Source of the DNA: Euclidia mi
Lineage: Eukaryota > Arthropoda > Insecta > Lepidoptera > Erebidae
Direction: 5' to 3'
Assembly (NCBI GenBank): GCA_944739405.2
Contig: OX123182.2
Location: 18,611,326-18,675,325 of the forward strand
DNA length: 64,000 bases
Part shown: positions 55,813 to 64,000 of the stretch, piece after piece
Layout of the letters: each line of letters opens with the position of its first letter
Position numbering within the stretch: position 1 is the first letter of the stretch
The notes under the pieces: model-generated
What the model was told of the DNA's origin: nothing
Databases searched by the model: none
Seen by the model: the letters and a program-made list of their open reading frames with translations, nothing else
Made by a program: the position numbers and the translations under genes

Positions 55813-56493
55813 GAGCCTGCCCAGCCGGCCCCATCCCTCACATGTATTCATCAAACTTGCCCTCATACATCCTTTTTCATACTACAGTCCTCATCTTAGC
55901 CTAGAGAAGAAGACCGATCTTGAGCCGCTTGCACCTAACAGCTTAGCCCTTGTAATCATATTTCTACATATACATATTATTTAAAACCTCATACTATTTC
56001 CTTGAAGTCTCTGTATATTTGTTTGCCTACTTATGAATCGGTACTACTACCAGTCTTAGTAAGAACCACTTGCACATGTACGCTCGCCTACGCTCCGTGC
56101 TATAAATAGACCAATGAAGGCCGTGAACTTTGTTTAGCCATCGCCTTTGTTATTACAATGCTGGGTGTTTACCATTTTAATCAATAAATCATCAATTTGA
56201 TCGGGATTCATTGTTTTTATAACTGTTTGTTTCATTAAGACATGAGTGTGATGTGGGCTGCAAGGCAGCGATATCCTAATTGGGAGAGTAATTACAAAAG
56301 AACTAGGAATAAAGCACGGAATATGAGGGTATGTTTTATAAGTAGCTGGTATATGTTTAACCACAATATGAATTTTAAAATAAAAATACTTAGTACTTCT
56401 AGTGTATTAAAGCCTTCGACACCGTAGCATCGAAATGCCTTGCTCATGATTAAAACTCTTATTGAAATCGTAAACTTTTCGGGCACACCCAGG
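55813..56493. other. Intergenic DNA without recognised gene
   Basis: Short open frames lack motifs. Confidence 0.4.
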
Positions 56494-56697
56494 CACGGTT
56501 GGCGTAGTGATTTAAGTGGCCGCCTCGCCGCTTGACACTGCGCCGAGTGTCATGGGTTCGATTCCCACACGAGACAACACTTTGTGTGATCCATAAAGTG
56601 TTGTTACGAGTCTGGGTGTTCATTGTGTCCGTTGGTTGTATGTCTGTAAAGTCTCCCGCGACACAAGATTTATTCCTAGGACGGGAGTCGTCTTTTT
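56494..56697 (+). mobile_element. SINE D
   Basis: GCACGGTTGGCGTAGTG head, GGGTTCGATTCCCACACGAG B-box region, GAGTCTGGGTGTTCATTG tail. Followed 56 bp later by another copy. Confidence 0.85.
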
Positions 56698-56752
56698 AAA
56701 AAACAAAAACAAAACAAATCACCCAAGCACTACAATGTGAGTTGAGATGACC

Positions 56753-56950
56753 GCACGGTTGGCGTAGTGCTAACGTCGCCTCCCGACAGTACGCCGAATG
56801 TTGTGCGTTCGATACCCACACTAGAAAACACTTTGTATGATGCCATATTCGTTCTGTATATAAATATTCGTTCTGTTTCAAGGCTAAGTGTAATTTATGT
56901 CCGTTAGTTGTATAATTGTAAAGTATTAGAACTTGTTTTTTTAAAAACAA
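56753..56950 (+). mobile_element. SINE D, shortened second copy
   Basis: CGCACGGTTGGCGTAGTG head and GTGCGTTCGATACCC; the middle is shorter and more diverged than at 56494. Confidence 0.75.
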
Positions 56951-57671
56951 AAAGAAAACAGCCCGATTACTTACTAATTACCACTAACACCAAATTTTAA
57001 AATAATTCCCAATTTTCCAAATGAGTCTTGAAATATCTCTGCATAATAATATATACTCGTATCATACAATATCTAGCAGAATAACTCACTCCACCCACGC
57101 TACATCTAGGTAAAGCAAACTTCCGTCTCAGTCATTACGGCGAATTCTCCCCGATTGTCGGTTCACTAGGCCGGCTCCCAAATGTCCCTAGTACGTGACG
57201 CACGTATATAGTCTATTCCACGCACTGCCCCTATACGTGACTGGCCCGCACTGCACGGGGTATTTCCACCTCATTCCCGAAAATAAAGCCTCTTTTTGAT
57301 AGAGTGGACTGTGTAATGGATTATATTTTTGTCAAGATTACTGGCTCGTTTGTGTTGATTTTCGGTTTTAGTCTTCAAATAATCTATAATATAAAAGTGA
57401 ATCGCTGAATGTGTTGCTAAGTGCAAATTTCGAGAGCAGCTGAATCGATTTCGCTCATTCTTTTTTTATAATATTCCTTGAAGTAAGAGGATGATTCTTA
57501 CGGTGAGAAAAAAGAATATTAAAGAAAAAAATAAAGAATCGACTGTTAGGCATTACGAAGTTCGCCGGGATAGCTAGTAGTTTATAAACTAATTTGTGGC
57601 CAATAAAGACATTAATTTTATTATATTCTTTTTGATGGCAATGCTTTTCATTAAGCGTAGAAATTGTTATC
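56951..57671. other. Intergenic DNA without recognised gene
   Basis: Nothing recognised. Confidence 0.4.
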
Positions 57672-57960
57672 ATCATCCTAGCGTTATTCTAGTTAGAACT
57701 CTTATTTAGCTTGAATATTAGCTTTTTCACAGAGCGACTGCCTGTCTGACTTCTGCATCCCAAAGGGATACCTATATGTCATAGTGTAGACTAGTGTCAG
57801 TTTAGTTATAACGCAAATATTTTTTATTAAAAAGCAATAATTTACAATTCAATACGCACATAACTGCAAAAAGTCATTAGTGACTGCGGTGGATTCGAAC
57901 CCGATACCCATATGCATAGCAGTCTGTTGGTATCTTCACTAGGCTATTGCTGTCTTCAAA
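57672..57960 (-). mobile_element. SINE C relative, internally deleted
   Basis: On the + strand CTAGCGTTATTCTAG, AGCGACTGCCTGTCTGAC and the head region GGTGGATTCGAACCCGATAC. The CGGTCCCGG block is missing. Confidence 0.65.
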
Positions 57961-58626
57961 GCGTAGAAATTGTTCGTCAAATGAAAATACGATATTTGAT
58001 AGTCATATGGTTCGATTGTACCTGTAGCTCGGGATAAAGCAAAAATCCGTTAAACAGTGTTTGAGTTTAGCATTCAAAATTATAACCTTACATTATTTGC
58101 TTACATACATTCATGAAGATGAGTACCACAATTCTCCTTGTAACCATTGCATAAACCAAATATCTAGTACAGCATTAATTGTATTGAAGGGTTGTATCAA
58201 AGGATTGTACATTGAACACAACTGCCGCTTTTTGAGAAAAAGAAAGTAAATAATGATGACTATAATTTCTTATATAGATTCACTTCTATTCCGCTCTTCC
58301 AGTAACTTAATTTCTATACCTTAGAGATGTCCTTCTGAAGTAAAAATAGACCTCAATATAATCTGCCGTTAGTTCCTTAGTAACTGTATTAAATGCTCAC
58401 TATTATTTGGGACAAATCTGGATAAGAGTACTTTTCTAGGTATAAGATAAGTAGGTACTTTGTTTTCGGCTTGGAAATTCTTATTAGGTGTAACAAATCG
58501 ACAAATATGTGGCAATCCCTTAGGGGTTTTATGGCTACTTTTTCTAAACAGCCTTTCCCAATCTGGCCTTGCCTCTACTAATTTGCTTCAGTCATTGATT
58601 CAAAAAGCCAAATATTTCATGCTGGT

Positions 58627-58890
58627 GTAGCGCTCATAACGAGACTGGGCATGGCGTTCGCAATAGTTTGGCAAGTTGTGCAATGCTAGCTAAGGTAACT
58701 TGGACTGGTGACCGAGTTATACATTAACATCAGAGCGTTACCATACTACGGAGGGCATGTGAAGCTGTCGGTCCCGGCAGCTGACTCAGGACAAGAATAG
58801 CATGGCCATGTCACTGTTGGAGGCCTTCGGGCTGTCTTAAATCGCCGTCAACAGGTTTGGCTACACACTCACACTGAAAAGAAAAGAAAG
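58627..58890 (+). mobile_element. 5S rRNA-derived SINE, diverged
   Basis: TAGCGCTCATAACGAGACTGG head and AACTTGGACTGGTGACC resemble the 5S inner region; GCTGTCGGTCCCGGCAGC is the body block shared with SINE C. The tail is A/G-rich. Confidence 0.65.
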
Positions 58891-58904
58891 ATCACGCTAG
58901 ATAC

Positions 58905-59035
58905 TATAAGGTTTGATGTTAAATTTTCCGTCTCTCCGTAAAGGTACTATTTATTTCGAGTATTTACCTTCGTCGCCTCTCACGACACCCAGGGAATGAA
59001 ATGGGCAATGACATTTTGTCTAAATCCGACAACAT
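58905..59035. repeat. Dispersed moth repeat (GTCGCC...CACGACACCC type)
   Basis: TTTTCCGTCTCTCCGTAAAG and GTCGCCTCTCACGACACC match 10580-10715 on the same strand. Confidence 0.55.
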
Positions 59036-60230
59036 GGGGATAATAATATATAGACATAGACTTAGTCTAAATAATTTCCATTTGTTTAGTATACTGTTAC
59101 CATGTTTATACTCGCTATCTCAATTTTCTAGCTAGTATAGTCTGTAACATTTTGGTCTGATGAAAGCACTTCAGTCCAGTTTTACGTATCCTGCTTAAGA
59201 GTTAGACGCGACGTTCGTCTCAAGTGGCACTAAACGTTAACTATAAAGCGAACCGCACTGAGTACTTTTTGACCTCGTTGATAGTAAAATTAAAACATTT
59301 TAAAGCATTAACAAAGAAAACATAAGGACAATTTAAATTACGCTACTGTCTAATATTTTATGTACCAGATCTTTCGTAATCATTTAAAAATTAAGGCAAA
59401 TGCTTAAAAGTATTCAGATTAGTACAAAAGAAAAGCAAAATAAATTAGAAATAATAAAAAACGTAGAGATAAATACGCACTAAACATAAGAGGGAACAAT
59501 ATACATAATAATATAAAGTGGATATTGGTCATTAAACCGGCAATGCCGCGTGTTACACCATGAAGATTACGCTACGTATGTATTAGGTATAGGTACAGAA
59601 TAAGGAGCACAAAGAATACACGAAGTACAAAATTGTAGATAACAAACACATTTTAGATAGTTATTTTGTTCAGTGAGCGTAATACACCCCTAACACTCGA
59701 AGTATTACAGACATGAGAGAGTAGATGACTTAATCCACTACTTACAGATCAGTCATAACACCCATTAAACATTGTTTTCGTACAACACAAGCCAAAAACC
59801 CATGTCACACCCATCCCACATGACTAACTTGTCATCAAGAAAGAAAAGGAAGCCCGCACTTAATAGCTTGCTTATCGGCTCCCTAACTTGTGTCAACTTA
59901 GGGAAATGGGCCAAAAACGTTACCGATACGATACCAATTTATTACTACTTAGCTATTATCAAAATATTTGTTGAACAATTTCTTGTCTGTCTAATTCACG
60001 AATTTCCGATATCATGATATCACGAAGTTTCTCGTTTATTCTCGATAACCGAATAGGGTAATCAAAACGTTGATTGATAATATGTATTCTCGTGTACAAA
60101 GGGAATAGAATGGCGATAGAAAGAAATAAAAAGGTTGAATAATAGCTAAGTTACAAGGTTTTATGTTTCAGAGGGGACGGCGGGATTTGTTCTACTGATG
60201 GCGAGGAGCGAGTTAAACGAATAGTATATA
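59036..60230. other. Intergenic DNA without recognised gene
   Basis: Nothing recognised. Confidence 0.4.
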
Positions 60231-60231
60231 G

Positions 60232-60268
60232 CTATATGTGTATATGTGTGTGTGTCTTTGTGTATGTG
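60232..60268. repeat. Interrupted (TG)n microsatellite
   Basis: TATATGTGTATATGTGTGTG followed by TGTCTTTGTGTATGTG. Confidence 0.7.
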
Positions 60269-60534
60269 TTGTCTTGTTGTCACGGCACTCCTAAACAGAC
60301 GGCGATATAATGGTGTGCGTGCTGTATGCATACGCACTTACACAGACGCATGCTCCGACATAAAAGGAGCAGTTTGGAGCACTATATCGCCCTCTCGCAC
60401 CAAACTCACACCATCCAGTTAAGTGTCCTGCTCCTTGCTACAAGACCCTGGCTATCATTAGCATCTTTCATACCTGCCCCTGTATTTTATTAAGTCTAAT
60501 TAATGCTCTAAAACGTGATACTTAAAAGTGAATC

Positions 60535-60700
60535 ACGCCTTGGCAAACGTAGTGTAGGACGCCCTCCGGCTAGGAGGAGTGACGATATACGCAAGGTGGC
60601 TGACAGCGGCTGGGCACAAAGAAATCGGGCTCAGTGGCATGCCATTTGAGAGGCACAAATCCAGCAGTGGCCAAGCTTTTCTACTTTTGAATGCAAATGA
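60535..60700 (+). pseudogene. LINE C-terminal fragment
   Basis: Translates to VGRPPARRSDDIRKVADSGW followed by AQRNRAQWHAI, a stop, then EAQIQQW. The GRPP...W...A..QQW pattern is the end of a LINE polyprotein. No RT core. Confidence 0.65.
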
Positions 60701-60767
60701 TTCCCTGGGTGAGTTCCTCAAGCCTTCCTAGGGAACTTAAAACGTGACATTTATTTATTTTTATTTA

Positions 60768-61000
60768 TAGAACCCGAAGGGGTAGGCAGAGGTGTAATAC
60801 ACACACACCCACATTTCGCCATAAATTCTTAATAGGGGCGAGCCTATTGCCGTCCGGGCACATTACCAGACTCAGTGCTGCTACTGAGAATTTCCTAACG
60901 GAAAAACCCAATAACACTTTGCCCGATCCGGGTATCGAACTCGAGACCTCCCAATCCCACGCGCACATTTCACATTAACAACGAGGTAGTCAAACGTGAC
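60768..61000 (-). mobile_element. tRNA-headed SINE, family A
   Basis: GAACCCGAAGGGGTAGGCAG tail, TTGCCCGATCCGGG and TATCGAACTCGAGACC head region. The body has small deletions. Confidence 0.8.
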
Positions 61001-61493
61001 ATTACATAGCGTATTTTTTAATACTAAACATAACCGATTAGCGTATATTGTACATGCTCTAAACAATAACATATTAGCTACAGACATTTCCTACTCCTAC
61101 AACCCATCCAAGGTGCAGGCGTTGCTTTACTTTTCTGATCTATTACGAATATCAAGGCAAGTCATTATATGAGCGCGTTTTAGTCGCGAATCATTCTATG
61201 TTGGTTGTAGGATCTGTAGTTTACTTGATCACTTTGCCATTACACGAATATTAACGTAGATGGCGCCACCACCTCACTATGTAACAGTTCTATCTCAGTT
61301 CTGTTAATTAAAAGGACATCTCTGAGGCAACAGGGTCATTTCGATAATGTGTCTTTGGTAGAATCTCTCTAGTTTGTCGAAGGAAGGTAGGATCGATCTG
61401 ACCCATTAGGAATGTGCAAATGCGAAATTAGATAGTATTTGAAACTTAGACATTCAAGTTAGACAGCAACATTTATTAAGTAAATATTGTAAA

Positions 61494-61605
61494 TGTAGCG
61501 CTCAAAGCGAGACTTGGCTTGCCATTCGCAACAGGTCGTCAAAGTTAAGCAACGCTTGCACTGGTCGCCACTTGGATGGGTGACCGCGTGTGGCATTTAA
61601 CAACT
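61494..61605 (+). mobile_element. 5S rRNA-derived SINE head
   Basis: GTAGCGCTCAAAGCGAGAC, GTCAAAGTTAAGCAACG and ACTTGGATGGGTGACCGC match the inner part of 5S rRNA including the internal promoter region. The tail is cut short by an A-rich run (61615-61635). A true 5S gene would have matching 5' and 3' ends, which are missing. Confidence 0.75.
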
Positions 61606-61639
61606 CACACGCAAAAACAAACAAACAAAAAAAGTAAAT

Positions 61640-62400
61640 ATTGTCGACTATATATGCTTATATTATCTGCTGGAAGATTGGTTATAGAACGTACATAAAA
61701 TATATAGTTTCTTGAAGTCTGACGGTGCCCAGAAAAATCTGAAGAGTTCAAAAATAATCCACTAATACTCATTTATTAGATGTAAAAAGAGTTCAGTTAT
61801 TTGTTATGTACACTATAATTACTGCACAATAAATAATCTAAAACTTAACACGAAACTCATTATGCAAAAGAACAAAGTTCAGCGAATAAAAAATAATATT
61901 CAGAAGCGAATAATATTTAAACTTATTATTGCTATAATTTTAACTATCAGTGAAAAGCGCTTCAAATAAATCCGTTTCTAATCTTTCTATGTTCATAGTT
62001 ATCTAGATAAAGAAACGATTTTCGCTTATCAGTCGACTTATGTAAGAAAAGTTTTCAAATAAATTAGACATCGTTTTTCTTGTCTCCCATTTTCATTGAT
62101 TTTCCGTTAAAAACCACTTTGTAAATGGCTACTATCACTTATTAATTATCCACATCTTTTTATTTGATCTTATTTCATTAATATCCTCGTTAAGTTCCCC
62201 AACAACATTGCAATATTGTTAATAACCGCTCACAAAACTAGAAGCACCATCAAAAGCAGAAGTATGCCAACAATGTTCTCTGTCAAAAAAATATGGCAAT
62301 AAAAACAAATCTCAAGTGGGTGGCAACTGCGAGCGTAAGACGGAAGACTCATAAACTACTAGCAATACGGCCGAGACATATTTTCGCGCGCGGAATTGAA
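61640..62400. other. Intergenic DNA upstream of the right-edge gene
   Basis: AT-rich, no coding motif. Might hold distal promoter elements. Confidence 0.35.
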
Positions 62401-62892
62401 GTACACACACACAAGTAAGAGCTTGTACAAGCACAAACAGCATTTACGTAAATGAGCGTCTCAAACGACGCGGAGTCTATTACATTGGCCGACAAAATTC
62501 GTTGGAGGAAGAGCAAAAAAACACAGACAAAAGCAATGACATTTATCTAATTACGGGATCGCGATAAGGGCGCGTGAGGGGTGAGTGAAGGAGGATATTC
62601 GAGGCAGGGGGAGGTGCAGGGATGGAAGCTGTGCCGCTGTGCCGCAGTCGGTTGAAGGCACTCGCGTCGTCCACACGTCTCTGCGTCTCGATTTTTGGCA
62701 GTCGCTCCCGTGTTGCGGAAAAAAATATTCGCGTAGTTCGTGCGTGAAACCAGCCCATGGCATCCTATGTGTTGATTGTTATTAAAAGTTAGACTAGTGA
62801 AAATGGAGCGTCACGTTTGATTAAAGATGTGAAATGTTCAGTGAAGGAAAAAGTTTTTGCTGTGTTATGGATATTTAGTTTTCGTTTTCAAT
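62400..62892 (+). promoter_or_regulatory. Putative promoter and 5' leader of right-edge gene
   Basis: G+C rises sharply at about 62565-62760 in otherwise AT-rich DNA, as at promoters and first exons. No TATA box is clear. Several short upstream ATGs with early stops (62802, 62828, 62870) lie before the proposed start at 62893. Confidence 0.35.
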
Positions 62893-62926
62893 ATGCCAGT
62901 TCTTCTAGTTTTTGGACTTTTTGTGG
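62893..62926 (+). CDS. First coding exon of a secreted or membrane protein (partial gene)
   Basis: ATG at 62893 opens MPVLLVFGLFV, a short hydrophobic stretch typical of a signal peptide. The exon ends at 62926 in phase 1, followed by GTGAGT, a consensus splice donor. The rest of the gene would be beyond the right edge, in the + direction. The identity cannot be told from 11 residues. The preceding GC-rich leader supports a real transcription unit. It could be chance: a short hydrophobic frame next to a donor is not rare. Confidence 0.4.
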
Positions 62927-64000
62927 GTGAGTTTGACAACTTCAATTATTTTTTGAAACAGTGATGTTTTTAAGAATCTTGTCGGTATAACGCGTGTAAA
63001 ATATTTTATGCAGTTGTTTTGGTGGAAATTGGGTTCCATTTAAGTGATATATTGTAGTGTCATCTATGAAGGAATGGAATTGGATTGGATTGGTTGAATG
63101 AACGGGTAGGTGTTAAATTGTGGTTGTCGAGCGACTGTGACGGATGATCTTATGGACGGAAATAAGGAATGATTGAGGAATTTTAAGCTGTGTGTCCTGC
63201 AAGTTTCTGTTAATAGAATAATAGGCGAACATCGTCGTACTAATATGGAAATAAGTTGAATCTAGGACGAGTAATAGAAAGGTGTGGTCTCTTTTAAACG
63301 AGTTACAGCACTATAATGATATTTATTTCCTTGAAATGTTTTTTTTATTTGAGGAGGAAAATATTTAAAAATAAAAAGTATCCCGAAATACTACTATATA
63401 ATTCAGGAAACTTTTTATTTTTAAATATTTTTGTTTTATGGCAAGCAACATATTTTCGCACATTTTAGGAAAATGTATGTGGATCGTTTCAACTGGAAGA
63501 TAATCACAGTCAAATAATGTTTTTTACTAAGCGCTCTATCAATCATTATAGCATCGCAAAATTAAAAGCCATCTATCTGTTCATATATTTAATAAATATG
63601 CCGCTCCTGTGGGAACTGACAGATATATGTTTTAATATTCGACGAATCTTCAATTATTTTCGTAATTTAGGGTTTATCACCTGGTAGAACCGAGCGCTAA
63701 AGGCCAAAGGTCGGAAATCCCGATGTATAAAAAATGCATAATAAATGCTGTAATATCTATTAAATGGAACATTTTGGGCGTTACATTGGTTATCAAAGTG
63801 ACCAAAGTGGGTCTGCCATCTATTCTGTGATTGTGTTCTACGAATTGATGCACTGTGGTTTCTGAAATTTAAGCTCATAATGATTGATACTGAAGTAGAT
63901 TCCTCGAATGCTATATCTGGTATCCGGTATGTCCCGTGGGTTGGTATTCTAGGTACTACAGTTGTGTTGTTGGTTTTTTTATAATTGTACAAGGTGATAT
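62927..64000 (+). other. Presumed first intron of right-edge gene
   Basis: No further exon with a recognised domain was found. A short frame on the - strand (63992-63654) has no motif. Confidence 0.35.

Noticed and set aside
61494..61605. 5S rRNA gene
   Set aside because: Only the inner part matches; both ends are missing and the context is SINE-like.

Overview
The window looks like nuclear DNA of a moth, probably a noctuid or close relative. The reasons are AT-rich sequence, short GT-AG introns, a CYP9-type cytochrome P450, and many repeats typical of Lepidoptera: tRNA-headed SINEs with a (GTAT)n or A-rich tail, 5S-like SINEs, Helitrons ending in CTAG, TTAA-flanked piggyBac relatives and a (CAGA)n-bearing repeat. 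The species call is inference.

Host genes are few. One P450 gene on the + strand (nine exons, 19807-27479) has every core P450 motif but joins to only 495 codons. It seems to lack the linker between helices G/H and I that CYP9 proteins carry. A likely first coding exon of a secreted or membrane protein starts at 62893, after a long GC-rich leader, and the gene runs off the right edge. Almost everything else is mobile or repetitive DNA.

Layout. 0.7-5 kb: a SINE and a decayed Helitron (1731-4780) whose helicase is split by a TTA-flanked MITE. 4.8-16 kb: tRNA-like elements, a Penelope-like element with inverted terminal repeats (6752-8586), a Helitron-like N-terminal fragment and older repeats. 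18.1-19.7 kb: a LINE ending about 125 bp before the P450 start codon. 19.8-27.5 kb: the P450, its introns filled with SINEs, LINE, Penelope and Helitron remnants and near-perfect hairpins. 28.7-49.2 kb: a tandem array of about seven diverged units (roughly 1.2-1.9 kb once insertions are subtracted). Most units carry one tRNA-like element on the - strand. The array is interrupted by GC-rich retroposons, a Helitron with a nested piggyBac deletion derivative, two LINEs and SINEs. 49.5-62 kb: a palindromic MITE, more SINEs, a decayed LINE and 5S-like SINEs. 62.3-64 kb: the start of the second gene.

The strongest new-looking signals are: (1) a family of 16 tRNA-like elements with an intact cloverleaf frame, A and B boxes and usually a T-run terminator, but an 18-nt anticodon loop, arranged in a long-period array; (2) a GC-rich retroposon whose first ~85 nt fit the order and pairing of an HDV-like self-cleaving ribozyme; (3) a SINE family whose tail matches the last codons and 3' end of the LINE in the same window; (4) at least nine fold-back hairpins with long, nearly perfect arms; (5) several nested insertions where the empty site can be read, dating one element against another. 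No searches or folding programs were run; all family assignments come from reading motifs.
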